Source: Phenylobacterium montanum (GTDB lineage: Bacteria; Pseudomonadota; Alphaproteobacteria; Caulobacterales; Caulobacteraceae). From it: 64,000 nucleotides of DNA. The stretch lies in assembly GCF_018135625.1 (NCBI RefSeq), contig NZ_CP073078.1, positions 3,752,501 through 3,816,500 of the forward strand, in the 5' to 3' direction. Both the position numbers and the translations under genes were made by a program. Of the stretch, positions 48,589 through 58,324 are shown piece after piece; the stretch's first letter is position 1; each line of letters begins with the position of its first letter. Below the pieces are notes generated by a model. It did not search any database. It worked only from the letters and a program-made list of their open reading frames with translations, and was not told where the DNA came from.

Positions 48589-49467
48589 ATGGCGATTCTG
48601 ATCGACAAGAACACCAAGGTCATCGTCCAGGGCATGACCGGCGCCCAGGGCACCTTCCACACCGAACAGGCCCTGGCCTACGGCACCCAGATGGTCGGCG
48701 GCACCTCGCCGGGCAAGGGCGGCTCGACCCACATCGGCCTGCCGGTGTTCGACACCGTCGGAGAGGCGGTCGAGGCCACCGGCGCCAGCGCCAGCGTGAT
48801 CTACGTCCCGCCGCCGGGCGCGGCCGACGCCATCCTGGAAGCCATCGACGCGGAAGTGCCGCTGATCGTCTGCATCACCGAGGGCATCCCGGTGGCCGAC
48901 ATGGTCAAGGTCAAGCGCGCCCTGTCGGGCTCGAAGTCGCGGCTGATCGGCCCCAACTGCCCGGGGGTCCTGACCCCCAACCAGTGCAAGATCGGCATCA
49001 TGCCGGGAAATATCTTCAAGGCCGGCTCGGTGGGCGTTGTCTCGCGCTCGGGCACGCTTACCTATGAAGCCGTGTTCCAGACCACCCAGGTCGGCCTCGG
49101 CCAGACCACGGCGGTCGGGATCGGCGGCGACCCGGTCAAGGGCACCGAGTTCATCGAGGTCCTGGAGATGTTCCTGGCCGACCCTGAGACCAAGTCGATC
49201 ATCATGATCGGCGAGATCGGCGGTTCGGCCGAAGAAGACGCTGCCGAATTCATTAAACAATCCAAGGTTAAGAAGCCGATGGTCGGCTTCATCGCCGGCC
49301 GCACCGCGCCGCCGGGACGCCGCATGGGTCATGCTGGCGCCATTATTTCGGGCGGTAAGGGCGGCGCCGAGGACAAGATCGCGGCCATGGAGGCGGCGGG
49401 AATACGGGTTTCACCTTCGCCGGCCAAACTCGGCGAAACTCTGGTAGAGGTGCTGAAAAGCGCCTGA
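48589..49467 (+). CDS. sucD: Succinyl-CoA synthetase subunit alpha
   Basis: A 292-residue partner of SucC. The CoA-binding Rossmann region ([20 protein letters not shown]) begins near residue 14; [10 protein letters not shown] follows, and the phosphorylated histidine is His248 in MGHAGAII. Together with SucC it converts succinyl-CoA to succinate with ATP formation. It is 5 bp after sucC and 76 bp before sucA. Confidence 0.95.
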   Translation: MAILIDKNTKVIVQGMTGAQGTFHTEQALAYGTQMVGGTSPGKGGSTHIGLPVFDTVGEAVEATGASASVIYVPPPGAADAILEAIDAEVPLIVCITEGIPVADMVKVKRALSGSKSRLIGPNCPGVLTPNQCKIGIMPGNIFKAGSVGVVSRSGTLTYEAVFQTTQVGLGQTTAVGIGGDPVKGTEFIEVLEMFLADPETKSIIMIGEIGGSAEEDAAEFIKQSKVKKPMVGFIAGRTAPPGRRMGHAGAIISGGKGGAEDKIAAMEAAGIRVSPSPAKLGETLVEVLKSA

Positions 49468-49543
49468 CGTTAGGTTAAGTAGGGCGGCCGCGCTCAGCTC
49501 CTTATCCAGAAGCTCCGCGGCGTAACGCCGGGAAACGGAGACT

Positions 49544-52510
49544 ATGGCGGACGACTCCAGCATCGCCCCGGGGCGATTGAACCAGGTCCTCAGCGCGACC
49601 TCGTTCCTCTACGGCGGCAATGGCGCCTTCGTGGAAGACCTCTACGCTCAGTGGGCGCAGAACCCGGCCTCGGTCGAGCCTTCGTGGCGGGCCTTCTTCG
49701 CCTCGCTGCGCGACCAGACCGACGAGGTGAAGCGGGCGGCGGAAAAGCCGAGCTGGACGCCGAATAGCATCGCCCCCTCCCGCCCCGACTGGCTGTCGGC
49801 CATCGACGGCCTGTGGCCCGCGGTCGAGGCCAAGCTGGCGGTGAAGGCCGCCGAACGGGCGCCGGCCGCCGACGCCGACGCAGTCCGCGCCGCCACCCTG
49901 GATTCCCTGCGCGCGATCATGATGATCCGCGCCTACCGCATGCGCGGCCACCTGGCCGCCAATCTCGACCCCCTGGGCCTGGCCGAGAAGGAAGACGCCA
50001 GCGAACTCGATCCGGCCAGCTATGGCTTCGCCGAGAGCGACTATGACCGGCCGATCTTCCTCGACTATGTGCTGGGCCTGGAAACCTCGACCATCCGCGA
50101 GATCCTGACCATCCTGCGGCGCACCTACTGCGGCGACGTGGGCGTGCAGTACATGCACATCTCCAGCCCCAACGAGAAGGCCTGGCTGCAGGAGCGGATC
50201 GAAGGCCGCGACAAGGAGATCGTCTTCACGCCCGAGGGCAAGATCGCGATCCTGAAGAAGCTGATCGAGGCGGAGACCTTCGAACGCTTCCTGGCCAAGC
50301 GCTTCCCCGGCACCAAGCGCTTCGGCCTCGACGGCGCCGAGGCCACGGTCCCTGCGCTGGAGCAGATCATCAAGCGCGGCGGCGCCCTGGGCGTGAAAGA
50401 CATCGTCATCGGCATGCCGCACCGCGGCCGCCTGAACGTGCTGGCCGCCGTGATGGGCAAGCCCTATCACATCATCTTCCACGAGTTTCAGGGCGGCTCG
50501 TCCCTGCCCAGCGACATCGAGGGCTCGGGCGACGTCAAGTACCACCTGGGCGCCTCGTCGGACCGAAGCTTCGACGGCAACAGCGTCCACCTGTCGCTGA
50601 CCGCCAACCCCTCGCACCTGGAGATCGTCAACCCGGTGGTGCTGGGCAAGGCGCGGGCCAAGCAGGCCTTCCTGCTGCGGGACGACCCCAGCGCCGGCCG
50701 CGGCCATGTGATGCCGCTGATCCTGCACGGCGACGCCGCCTTCGCCGGCCAGGGCGTGGTGGCCGAGTGTTTCGCGCTGTCGGGCCTGAAGGGCTATCGC
50801 ACCGGCGGCACGGTGCATTTCATCGTCAACAATCAGATCGGCTTCACCACCAACCCGCGCTATTCGCGCTCCAGCCCCTATCCGTCGGACTCGGCGCTGA
50901 TGGTCGAGGCGCCGATCTTCCACGCCAACGGCGACTCGCCGGAGGCGGTGGTGTTCGCCGCCAAGGTCGCTACCGAGTACCGCCAGAAGTTCGGCAAGGA
51001 CGTCGTGATCGACATGTTCTGCTACCGCAGATTCGGTCACAACGAGGGCGACGACCCGACCATGACCCAGCCGCTGATGTACGCGAAGATCAAGCCGCAT
51101 CCATCGACCCGCGAGCTCTACGCCCAGCGGTTGGTGGGCGAGGGCGTGGTCACCCAGGCCGAGGTCGACGCCCTGGTCGCCGACTTCGAGGCCTTCCTGG
51201 AAGCCGAATTCGACGCCGGCAAGACCTATCAGGCGGACAAGGCCGACTGGCTGGACGGCAAGTGGTCGAGCATGGGCGCCGCCGAGGGCGAGGAGCGCCG
51301 CGGCGCCACCAGCGTCCCGCTGCAGAAGCTGAAGGAGCTGGGCGGCAAGATCACCGTGATCCCGTCGCGCATCAACGGCCACAAGACCGTCAAGCGCGCC
51401 ATCGACGCCCGCCACGAGGCGATCGCCAAGGGCGAGGGCATCGACTGGGGCACGGCCGAGCACCTGGCCTTCGCCAGCCTGCTGGACGAGGGCTATCCGG
51501 TGCGCCTGTCCGGCCAGGACAGCGTGCGCGGCACCTTCGTGCAGCGCCACTCGGACATCATCGACCAGACCAACGAGGAGCACTACACGCCCCTCAACAA
51601 CATCCGCCCCGGCCAGGCCCATTTCGAGGTGATCGACTCGGCCCTGTCGGAAGAGGCGGTGCTGGGCTTCGAATACGGCTTCTCGCTGGCCGACCCCAAC
51701 ACGCTCACCCTGTGGGAGGCCCAGTTCGGCGACTTCGCCAACGGCGCCCAGGTGGTTGTCGACCAGTTCATCTCGTCCGGCGAACGCAAGTGGCTGCGTA
51801 TGTCCGGCCTGACCATGCTGTTGCCGCACGGCTACGAGGGCCAGGGGCCGGAGCACTCCTCCGCCCGCCTGGAGCGATACCTGCAGCTCTGCGCCGAAGA
51901 CAACATGCAGGTCGTCAATTGCTCGACCCCGGCCAACTACTTCCACGTCCTGCGCCGCCAGATGCACCGGCCGTTCCGCAAGCCGCTGGTGATCATGACG
52001 CCCAAGTCGCTGCTGCGGCACAAGAAGGCGGTCTCGCACCTTTCGGACATGGCCGAGGGCTCGTCCTTCCACCGCGTCCTGTGGGACGATGCGGAGCTGA
52101 ACCGCGGCCTGACCACGCTCAAGCTGAAGTCGGACAAGGATATCCGCCGCGTGGTCCTGTGCTCGGGCAAGGTCTATTACGACCTGCTGGACGCCCGCGA
52201 GGCCGAGGGCAAGGACGACGTCTACATCCTCCGCCTTGAGCAGTTCTATCCCTGGCCGATGCGGTCCCTGACCACCGAGCTGAACAGGTTCGCCAACGCC
52301 GAACTGGTCTGGTGCCAGGAGGAGCCCAAGAACATGGGCGGCTGGACTTTCGTCGATCCCTGGCTGGAGCTGACCCTGGCCCGGATGAAGATCGCGGCCA
52401 AGCGCGCCCGCTATGTGGGCCGCCCGGCCTCGGCCTCGACCGCCGCCGGCCTGATGAGCCGCCATACCAAGGAGCTGAAGGCCTTCCTCGCCGAGGCCCT
52501 GGCCGAGTAG
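49544..52510 (+). CDS. sucA: 2-oxoglutarate dehydrogenase E1 component
   Basis: A 988-residue thiamine-diphosphate enzyme that decarboxylates 2-oxoglutarate and passes the succinyl group to SucB. The N-terminus has the E2/E3-binding pattern ([19 protein letters not shown]). Substrate His lie in [14 protein letters not shown] and [12 protein letters not shown]; the ThDP/Mg motif is [15 protein letters not shown] ... NNQIGFTT. Length is normal. GGAGACT precedes the ATG. Confidence 0.96.
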   Translation: MADDSSIAPGRLNQVLSATSFLYGGNGAFVEDLYAQWAQNPASVEPSWRAFFASLRDQTDEVKRAAEKPSWTPNSIAPSRPDWLSAIDGLWPAVEAKLAVKAAERAPAADADAVRAATLDSLRAIMMIRAYRMRGHLAANLDPLGLAEKEDASELDPASYGFAESDYDRPIFLDYVLGLETSTIREILTILRRTYCGDVGVQYMHISSPNEKAWLQERIEGRDKEIVFTPEGKIAILKKLIEAETFERFLAKRFPGTKRFGLDGAEATVPALEQIIKRGGALGVKDIVIGMPHRGRLNVLAAVMGKPYHIIFHEFQGGSSLPSDIEGSGDVKYHLGASSDRSFDGNSVHLSLTANPSHLEIVNPVVLGKARAKQAFLLRDDPSAGRGHVMPLILHGDAAFAGQGVVAECFALSGLKGYRTGGTVHFIVNNQIGFTTNPRYSRSSPYPSDSALMVEAPIFHANGDSPEAVVFAAKVATEYRQKFGKDVVIDMFCYRRFGHNEGDDPTMTQPLMYAKIKPHPSTRELYAQRLVGEGVVTQAEVDALVADFEAFLEAEFDAGKTYQADKADWLDGKWSSMGAAEGEERRGATSVPLQKLKELGGKITVIPSRINGHKTVKRAIDARHEAIAKGEGIDWGTAEHLAFASLLDEGYPVRLSGQDSVRGTFVQRHSDIIDQTNEEHYTPLNNIRPGQAHFEVIDSALSEEAVLGFEYGFSLADPNTLTLWEAQFGDFANGAQVVVDQFISSGERKWLRMSGLTMLLPHGYEGQGPEHSSARLERYLQLCAEDNMQVVNCSTPANYFHVLRRQMHRPFRKPLVIMTPKSLLRHKKAVSHLSDMAEGSSFHRVLWDDAELNRGLTTLKLKSDKDIRRVVLCSGKVYYDLLDAREAEGKDDVYILRLEQFYPWPMRSLTTELNRFANAELVWCQEEPKNMGGWTFVDPWLELTLARMKIAAKRARYVGRPASASTAAGLMSRHTKELKAFLAEALAE

Positions 52511-52545
52511 CGGCGCCCGCTTAAAGCCTGTTCGAGATGAGACCG

Positions 52546-52562
52546 GGGGGCTAATAGCCCCC
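52546..52562 (+). promoter_or_regulatory. Hairpin in the sucA-sucB gap
   Basis: GGGGGCT-AAT-AGCCCCC forms a perfect 7-bp stem with a 3-base loop, 22-38 bases before the sucB start. There is no T-run, so it is more likely an mRNA-processing or stability element than a terminator. AAGGAG lies between it and the ATG. Confidence 0.45.
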
Positions 52563-52583
52563 GACCAAGGAGCACGACCCGAT

Positions 52584-53825
52584 ATGACCGACATCATGAC
52601 CCCGGCGCTCGGCGAATCCGTCACCGAAGCGACCGTGGCCCGCTGGGCCAAGAAACCCGGCGAGGCGGTCAGGAAGGACGAGGTCCTGGTCGAGCTGGAG
52701 ACCGACAAGGTCTCGCTGGAAGTGGTGGCCCAGGAGGACGGCGTCCTTTCAGAGATCGCCTTCGATGAGGGCGCGACCGTGACGCCCGGCGCCGTGCTCG
52801 GCCGCATCTCCGCCGGCGGCGCGGCCGCAGCCCCGGCCAAGCCGGCCCCGAAGGCCCCTGAACCCGCGCCGTCGCCCGCCCCGGCAGCGCCTGCACCGAC
52901 TCCCGTCGCCGCCGCCCCCGCACCGGCCGCCTCGGCCTTGCCGCTGTCGCCCTCGGTGCAGCGCATCGTCGCCGAGAACAGGCTCGACCCGGCCGCGATC
53001 GCCGGCAGCGGCAAGGACGGTCGCATCACCAAGGGCGACGCCTTGGGCGCCATCGAGGCGGCGGCGGCGATCCCCGCCGCCGCCCCGGCTCCGACCCTGG
53101 TCGCCGCCGAGCCCCGCGCCCTGGCCGACCGGGAAGAGCGGGTGCGCATGACGCGCCTGCGCCAGACCATCGCCCGCCGGCTGAAGGAGGCGCAGAACAC
53201 CGCCGCCATGCTGACCACCTTCAACGAGGTGGACATGAGCGCGATCATGGCCCTGCGCAATCAGTACAAGGACGTGTTCGAAAAGCGCCACGGGGTGAAG
53301 CTCGGCTTCATGAGCTTCTTCGTGAAGGCCTGCATCGCCGCGCTGAAGGACGTGCCGGACGTCAACGCCGAGATCGAAGGCACGGACCTGATCTACAAGA
53401 ACCACTATGACATCGGCGTCGCCGTCGGCACCGACAAGGGCCTGGTGGTGCCGGTGGTGCGCGATGCCGACGCCCTGAATCTGGCCGGGGTGGAAAAAGC
53501 CATCGGCGCCCTCGGCAAGAAGGCCCGCGACGGCCAGCTGGCCATGGAGGACCTGCAGGGCGGCACCTTCACCATCTCCAACGGCGGGGTCTATGGCTCG
53601 CTGATGTCGACCCCGATCCTGAACGCGCCGCAGTCCGGCATCCTGGGCATGCACAAGATCCAGGAGCGGCCGATGGTGGTCGGCGGCCAGATCGTGATCC
53701 GCCCGATGATGTACCTGGCCCTTTCCTACGACCACCGCGTGGTCGACGGCCAGGGCGCGGTGACCTTCCTGGTGAAGGTCAAGGAACACATCGAAGACCC
53801 GCAGCGGTTGCTGCTGGACCTCTGA
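52584..53825 (+). CDS. sucB: Dihydrolipoyl succinyltransferase (E2 of 2-oxoglutarate dehydrogenase)
   Basis: A 413-residue core protein of the complex. One lipoyl domain (1-75) has the lipoylated Lys42 in ETDKVSLEV. An Ala/Pro hinge (about 77-115) leads to the E1/E3-binding domain (about 120-155, [24 protein letters not shown]) and a second hinge. The catalytic domain ends with [13 protein letters not shown], holding the active His near 384. Only one lipoyl domain is present, as expected for SucB. It is 73 bp after sucA. Confidence 0.95.
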   Translation: MTDIMTPALGESVTEATVARWAKKPGEAVRKDEVLVELETDKVSLEVVAQEDGVLSEIAFDEGATVTPGAVLGRISAGGAAAAPAKPAPKAPEPAPSPAPAAPAPTPVAAAPAPAASALPLSPSVQRIVAENRLDPAAIAGSGKDGRITKGDALGAIEAAAAIPAAAPAPTLVAAEPRALADREERVRMTRLRQTIARRLKEAQNTAAMLTTFNEVDMSAIMALRNQYKDVFEKRHGVKLGFMSFFVKACIAALKDVPDVNAEIEGTDLIYKNHYDIGVAVGTDKGLVVPVVRDADALNLAGVEKAIGALGKKARDGQLAMEDLQGGTFTISNGGVYGSLMSTPILNAPQSGILGMHKIQERPMVVGGQIVIRPMMYLALSYDHRVVDGQGAVTFLVKVKEHIEDPQRLLLDL

Positions 53826-53844
53826 TACCGCTAAGCTCGCCGCC

Positions 53845-54321
53845 ATGGCCCTGGCTGTGGTGGCGACCTTCACCAATCTGCCGGAGGCGCAGGTCGCCGC
53901 CAGCGCCCTGCGCTCGGGCGGTATCGACGCCATCGTCATGGACGAGCATTTCGGCGTGGCGATGTGGGTCGAGCAGTTCGCCCTCCAGGGCTTCCGGGTA
54001 GCTGTGCCTGGCGACCAGCTCACCGACGCGCGCGCCTTCTTCAAAGAGTTGACGCCGCCCCGGCCGCGCCGCGCGCCGCCGCGCTCCCCTGTCCAGAAGG
54101 CTGCGGGCGCTGGCTGGCGCCTTGGCTCCGTGCTCACAGCCTTCTTTCTGTTCCCCTATGCCGGCTGGCTGATCGTCGGCGCCGCGCATCGGCGTCCGAA
54201 AGGATCCGTCGCCGCGATGCTGACGGGGACCTTGCTCGTGGCTGGAGCCGCCATCGCCGCCATTCTGCTGCTCCGCCTGCTGATGGGGCTGTTTCCCAAC
54301 CTCGCCGCGCCACCCTATTGA
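53845..54321 (+). CDS. DUF2007-domain membrane protein
   Basis: A 158-residue protein. Residues 1-70 match the DUF2007 'putative signal transducing protein' pattern (VVATFTNLPEAQVAASALRSGGIDAIVMDEHF ... FRVAVPGDQLTDARAFF), which resembles a PII-like or ACT-like ferredoxin fold. A Pro/Arg linker and two hydrophobic segments (about 96-113 and 124-148) follow, so it is anchored in the inner membrane. It lies 19 bp after sucB and may be co-transcribed. Function is unknown. Confidence 0.72.
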   Translation: MALAVVATFTNLPEAQVAASALRSGGIDAIVMDEHFGVAMWVEQFALQGFRVAVPGDQLTDARAFFKELTPPRPRRAPPRSPVQKAAGAGWRLGSVLTAFFLFPYAGWLIVGAAHRRPKGSVAAMLTGTLLVAGAAIAAILLLRLLMGLFPNLAAPPY

Positions 54322-54339
54322 ACGTCGGCTGGCGCACAC

Positions 54340-54362
54340 GTATCTACGTCTTGTATCTACAA
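54340..54362 (+). promoter_or_regulatory. Repeat and palindrome upstream of vapB
   Basis: GTATCTAC occurs twice as a direct repeat (54340-54347, 54353-54360), and the second copy forms the palindrome TTGTA-TC-TACAA (54351-54362). It lies 15-37 bases before the antitoxin start, where an autoregulatory VapBC operator is expected. Confidence 0.5.
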
Positions 54363-54376
54363 AAGCGAGGCGTCCC

Positions 54377-54673
54377 ATGCCCGGCGTCAAGGAAGAGGGC
54401 CGGCCCTTCGAAGGCGAGCCTGCCCGCGCCAAGCTGTTCCAGCATGGCGGCAGCCAGGCGGTGCGCCTGCCAAAGGCGTTCCGGTTCGAAGGAACGGAAG
54501 TGTCGATCCGAAAGGAAGGCGAGGCCGTGATCCTGGAGCCGGTTCCGCCGAAGCGGAGGCGACCCCGTACGAAGGAAGAGATGGAAGCGTTCTGGGCCGA
54601 ACTCGACAGCTATGGCGACGCTGATTTCCCGGATCGGGATCAGCCGCCGCTTCAAGAGCGCGACTGGTGGTGA
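54377..54673 (+). CDS. vapB: VapB-type antitoxin (AbrB/MazE-like)
   Basis: A 98-residue antitoxin. The N-terminal AbrB/SpoVT-like DNA-binding region has ARAKLFQHGGSQAVRLPKAFRFEGTEVSIRKEGEAVILEP, the swapped-hairpin pattern of VapB/MazE antitoxins. The acidic, aromatic C-terminus (EMEAFWAELDSYGDADFPDRD, ending RDWW) should wrap the toxin. It overlaps the toxin gene by 7 bp. The pair sits inside the sucB-lpd interval. Confidence 0.85.
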   Translation: MPGVKEEGRPFEGEPARAKLFQHGGSQAVRLPKAFRFEGTEVSIRKEGEAVILEPVPPKRRRPRTKEEMEAFWAELDSYGDADFPDRDQPPLQERDWW

Positions 54674-55080
54674 CGCTCGCGCTCGACACCAACGTCATTG
54701 TCGACATCGTCCGCGCCAGGAGTGCTGCAGTTCGTAAGCGTTTCGACGCGGCTGTGCTGGGCGACCAGAGGCTGGTGGCGTCACTGGTCGTGCTGCACGA
54801 ACTGGAATTCGGTTGCCTGAGACACCCAAAGCCTGACGCCGAACGCGTCAGGGTGCGTTTCGCGCTCAACGATATCGACTTGGAACCGTTCGACGAGACC
54901 GACGCGATCGTCGCCGCCAAAGTACGCGCAGACCTGGCCAGGATCGGACGGCCGATCGGCGCGTACGACCTGCTGATCGCTAGCCAGGCCCTGGCGCGCG
55001 ACTGGACCCTCATCACCGCCAACACCCGCGAATTCAGCCGCATCGAGGGCCTGAAGGTCATCGACTGGAGCGTGGTCTGA
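54667..55080 (+). CDS. vapC: VapC-type PIN-domain ribonuclease toxin
   Basis: A 137-residue PIN-domain toxin, probably cutting tRNA or rRNA. The acidic residues are Asp in [10 protein letters not shown], Glu in VLHELEFG and Asp in [11 protein letters not shown]; the fourth position is [10 protein letters not shown], with Asn/Thr and a later Glu in place of the more usual acidic residue. Start is GTG 54667 (or GTG 54670), inside the antitoxin end, so translation is coupled. A 49-bp palindromic repeat begins two bases after its stop. Confidence 0.87.
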   Translation: MVTLALDTNVIVDIVRARSAAVRKRFDAAVLGDQRLVASLVVLHELEFGCLRHPKPDAERVRVRFALNDIDLEPFDETDAIVAAKVRADLARIGRPIGAYDLLIASQALARDWTLITANTREFSRIEGLKVIDWSVV

Positions 55081-55082
55081 TT

Positions 55083-55131
55083 GAGCGGAATGCGGGCGGA
55101 AAACCGCTTCGCACTTTTCCTCATCCCGCTC
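55083..55131. repeat. Dispersed 49-bp palindromic repeat, copy 2
   Basis: Reverse-orientation copy of the element at 18588-18636, 46 of 49 bases the same. Outer arms GAGCGGAAT / ATCCCGCTC pair with one mismatch; inner arms GGAAAA / TTTTCC are perfect. It begins two bases after the vapC stop and ends 44 bases before lpd. Confidence 0.85.
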
Positions 55132-55175
55132 TAAGGCTAGACGACAGCCGCGCTTTTCGAAGAGGATTTGCACAC

Positions 55176-56573
55176 ATGGCCGCTTACGACGTGGTGATCA
55201 TCGGGGGCGGGCCCGGCGGCTACAATGCGGCGATCCGCGCCGGGCAGCTGGGGCTGAAGGTCGCCTGCGTCGAGGGGCGCGCGACCCTGGGCGGCACCTG
55301 CCTCAATGTCGGCTGCATGCCGTCCAAGGCGCTGCTGCACGCTTCGGAGATGCTGGAAAGCGCCCAGAAGGACTTCGCAGGCCTGGGCATCGACGCGACC
55401 GTGGCCCTGAACCTGCCCAACATGATGAAGCAGAAGGACGACAGCGTCGGCCAGCTGACCAAGGGCATCGAGTTTCTGTTCAAGAAGAACAAGGTCGATT
55501 GGATCAAGGGCTGGGGCAAGATCGCCGGCGCCGGCAAGGTCGAGGTGGCCGGCGGGGACGGCCAGGCCACGACGCTGGAAGCCAAGAACATCCTCATCGC
55601 CACCGGCTCCGAGCCTTCGCCGCTGGCGGGGGTCGAGGTCGACCAGAAGCGCATCGTCGATTCCACCGGCGCCCTGTCGCTGCCGGAGGTTCCCAAGAGC
55701 CTGGTCGTCATCGGCGCCGGCATCATCGGCCTGGAGCTGGGCTCGGTCTGGCGCCGCCTGGGCGCCCAGGTGACGGTGGTGGAGTTCCTCGACCGCATCT
55801 GCCCGGGCATGGACGAGGAGACCGCCAAGACTTTCCAGCGCTCGCTGACCAAGCAGGGCATGACCTTCAAGCTGGGCGCCAAGGTCACCGGGGCCAAGAC
55901 CTCCAAGTCCGGCGTCAGCCTGTCGGTCGAGCCGGTCAAGGGCGGCGAAGCCGAGACCCTGACCGCCGACTACGTGCTCTTGGCCATTGGCCGGCGGCCC
56001 TACACCCAAGGCCTGGGACTGGAGAGCGTCGGCATCACCCCCGACAAGCGCGGCTTCATCGAGACCGACCATTTCAAGACCTCCGCGCCCGGCGTCTGGG
56101 CCATCGGCGACGTCACCCACGGCCCGATGCTGGCGCACAAGGCCGAGGACGAGGCGGTGGCGGCGATCGAGGTCATGGCCGGCAAGGCCGGGCACGTGAA
56201 CTACGACGTCATTCCGGGCGTGGTCTATACGCACCCCGAGGTGGCCTGGGTCGGCAAGACCGAGGAGGAGCTGAAGGCCGCGGGCGTCGCCTACAAGGCC
56301 GGCAAGTTCCCCTTCACCGCCAATTCCCGCGCCAAGATCAACCACGAGGCCGAGGGCTTCGTGAAGGTGCTGGCCGACGCCAAGACCGACCGGGTGCTGG
56401 GCGTGCACATGATCGGCCCCCAGGTCGGCGAGATGATCGGCGAATACTGCGTGGCCATGGAGTTCGCCGCGGCCTCGGAAGACGTGGCCCGCACCTGCCA
56501 CCCGCACCCGACCCGTTCCGAGGCCCTGCGCCAGGCGGCCATGGGCGTCGAAGGCTGGACCATGCAGGCCTGA
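55176..56573 (+). CDS. lpd: Dihydrolipoyl dehydrogenase
   Basis: A 465-residue FAD disulfide oxidoreductase (E3) that reoxidises the lipoyl groups of SucB. FAD motif [15 protein letters not shown] at 6-20; redox-active Cys42 and Cys47 in [16 protein letters not shown] motif [15 protein letters not shown] near 182-196; and the active His-Glu in HPHPTRSE near the C-terminus. Its place after sucCDAB fits, though a DUF2007 gene and vapBC come between. Confidence 0.95.
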   Translation: MAAYDVVIIGGGPGGYNAAIRAGQLGLKVACVEGRATLGGTCLNVGCMPSKALLHASEMLESAQKDFAGLGIDATVALNLPNMMKQKDDSVGQLTKGIEFLFKKNKVDWIKGWGKIAGAGKVEVAGGDGQATTLEAKNILIATGSEPSPLAGVEVDQKRIVDSTGALSLPEVPKSLVVIGAGIIGLELGSVWRRLGAQVTVVEFLDRICPGMDEETAKTFQRSLTKQGMTFKLGAKVTGAKTSKSGVSLSVEPVKGGEAETLTADYVLLAIGRRPYTQGLGLESVGITPDKRGFIETDHFKTSAPGVWAIGDVTHGPMLAHKAEDEAVAAIEVMAGKAGHVNYDVIPGVVYTHPEVAWVGKTEEELKAAGVAYKAGKFPFTANSRAKINHEAEGFVKVLADAKTDRVLGVHMIGPQVGEMIGEYCVAMEFAAASEDVARTCHPHPTRSEALRQAAMGVEGWTMQA

Positions 56574-56583
56574 TCCTTCAGGC
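56568..56583. terminator. Hairpin spanning both stop codons of lpd and xerC
   Basis: GCCTGA-TCCT-TCAGGC is a perfect 6-bp stem with a 4-base loop. It contains the lpd TGA (56571-56573) and the reversed TGA of xerC (56578-56580). There is no T-run; it may weakly end both convergent transcripts. Confidence 0.4.
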
Positions 56584-57507
56584 GTGCGGATGAGCCTTGG
56601 AATAGGCCGCCAATAGTCCGGCCGCATCCACGTCGGCATAGCGCTGGGTCGTGGACAGCGAGGCATGGCCGAGGAGTTCCTGGATCGCCCTCAGGTCCGC
56701 GCCGGCGCCGAGGAGGTGGGTGGCGAAGCTGTGCCTGAGGGCGTGCGGCGTCGCGCTGTCGGGCAGGCCGAGCCGGCCGCGCAGGCGCTGCATCAGGGCC
56801 TGGGCGTGGCGGGGGCTGTAGGGGCCGCCGCGGGGCGCCCGGAAGAGGACGTCCTTGGGGCCGAGCGCGAAGGGCTGGGCGGCGGCATAGCCGGCGATGG
56901 CCTCGCGCACCACCGGCAGCACGGGAACCAGCCGGGTCTTGCCGCCCTTGCCGGTGATGCGCACCGTCTCGCCCAGGGGCGTATCGGCGAGGGTCAGGGA
57001 CAGGGCCTCGGAGATGCGCAGGCCGCAGCCCCAGAGCAGGGTGATCAGGGCCCCGTCGCGGGCGATCTCCCATTCCGGCAGGTCGCTGTCGAAGCCCGCC
57101 TCCTCGATCAGGCCGTTGGCCTGGTCCTCGCTCACCGGCCGCGGGACGCCCTGGGGCAGGCGCGGGCCGCGCACCAGGGTCACGGCGGCGTTGGGCGTGT
57201 CCAGCCGCCGGTCGAGCCAGCGATGGAAGGCGCGGATGGCCGACAGGGCCTGCGATACGGACCTCGGCCCCAGCCCCTTCTCGCCGCCACGCCGAAAGGC
57301 GAGGTAGGCGCGAAGGTCGCCGCCCGACACCTCCGCCAGGCCCGGAAGGCTCAGCGCGCCGCCCTGGTGCTGTTCGAGAAAGACGATGTAGGCGCCGACA
57401 CAATCGCCATAGGCGCGGACCGTCCGCGGCGAAGCGCGGCGCTCCTGTTCCAGATAGGTCAGCCAGGCGGCCAGGGCCTCCCGCGCGGTCTTTACAGCAC
57501 CGGCCAT
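56578..57507 (-). CDS. xerC: Tyrosine recombinase XerC
   Basis: A 309-residue site-specific recombinase that resolves chromosome dimers at dif with XerD. The N-terminal SAM-like core-binding domain covers about 8-100. Catalytic residues are Arg in GCGLRISEAL, Lys in GKGGKTR, His-x-x-Arg in HALRHSFATHLL, His in LGHASL and nucleophile Tyr in TQRYADV. The DUF484 gene overlaps its start by 16 bp. That pairing, conserved in many proteobacteria, favours XerC over an integrase; no mobile-element genes lie nearby. Confidence 0.9.
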   Translation of the reverse strand: MAGAVKTAREALAAWLTYLEQERRASPRTVRAYGDCVGAYIVFLEQHQGGALSLPGLAEVSGGDLRAYLAFRRGGEKGLGPRSVSQALSAIRAFHRWLDRRLDTPNAAVTLVRGPRLPQGVPRPVSEDQANGLIEEAGFDSDLPEWEIARDGALITLLWGCGLRISEALSLTLADTPLGETVRITGKGGKTRLVPVLPVVREAIAGYAAAQPFALGPKDVLFRAPRGGPYSPRHAQALMQRLRGRLGLPDSATPHALRHSFATHLLGAGADLRAIQELLGHASLSTTQRYADVDAAGLLAAYSKAHPHA

Positions 57508-58199
57508 CGCTCGGCCGTGCGTTCGACCACCCGGGCCAGGAACGAGACCAGCTCGGTCCCCATCTGCGGCAGAAAGCCGACCGGATCGGAAGAGCCGAAC
57601 ACCAGGACGCCCTCACGGGCCGGGTTCCAGAGGGCCAGGCGCACCATGGCGGTGCTGGCGATCTGGTCGGCCTGGTCGCCGAACAGGGTCTTGGCCGCCA
57701 GCACCGGTCCCATGCGCGCCGGGCCGGTCAGGCCCAGCAGCTCATCGACAGCCCCGCCCCGCAAGGCCTTCCATCCGGCCGGCACCCCGCCGGGACCTTC
57801 CAGCCCGACCACCCCCGCCACCAGGCCGAAGCGCAGGCGGGCGGTCTCGTCCACGCGCCGGGCCAGGTCGGCGTGGTTGCGCGCCTCCAGAAGGTCGATC
57901 ACCGCTGCATGGGTCTGGGCCTGGGCGGCGAAATTCGCCCGCGCGGTCACCTCCAGGTGACGGCGCGCCGCCTTTTCCCGAGACTTGTCTGCCGAGAGGC
58001 GCGCCAGGGCCGCGGGGCCGAACTCGATGATGTTGTCCGCGCGTAGCCAGAGGCCGAGCACCGACAGCAGATCGGCATCGCCGCGGATCAGGTTCGGATG
58101 CTCGCGCAGGAAGGCCGAGACCACCTTCCAGTCCTTCGCCAGGGCCTCTTCCAGCTTGGCCTTGGCCGCATCCGTCGGCGTCTTCGGCTGCTCGCTCAC
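57492..58199 (-). CDS. DUF484 family protein
   Basis: A 235-residue cytosolic protein from GTG 58199 (GTG 58211 would add four residues). The pattern VSAFLREHPNLI near 30-41 followed by a coiled-coil-like stretch and a GAF-like C-terminal domain (GLVAGVVGLEG ... LALWNPAREGVLVFGSSDPVGFLPQMGTELVSFLARVVER) is the DUF484 layout. The function is unknown, but the gene is often just before xerC, as here. A longer frame from 58340 enters the priA promoter and is not supported. Confidence 0.82.
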   Translation of the reverse strand: MSEQPKTPTDAAKAKLEEALAKDWKVVSAFLREHPNLIRGDADLLSVLGLWLRADNIIEFGPAALARLSADKSREKAARRHLEVTARANFAAQAQTHAAVIDLLEARNHADLARRVDETARLRFGLVAGVVGLEGPGGVPAGWKALRGGAVDELLGLTGPARMGPVLAAKTLFGDQADQIASTAMVRLALWNPAREGVLVFGSSDPVGFLPQMGTELVSFLARVVERTAERWPVL

Positions 58200-58324
58200 G
58201 ACCCCTCTCACCCCCAACTCGAACCCGCCGTCCCGTATGGCGCCCGGGATGGTTAAGAAGCGATTCACGCCGTTCTCGAATCGCTCGCGAAGAGCGGCGC
58301 AAATCTGCTCTAAGCTCCCTCGCC

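Noticed and set aside
49502-53260. Minus-strand open frame of 1252 codons
   Set aside because: It is antisense to sucA and sucB, is low in complexity (Gly/Ala/Arg/Asp/His rich in its main part), and matches no family. GC-rich codon bias creates such shadows.
56578-57507. XerC-like recombinase as mark of an integrated element
   Set aside because: It is coupled to DUF484, as chromosomal xerC is elsewhere; no att-like repeats, tRNA or phage genes flank it.
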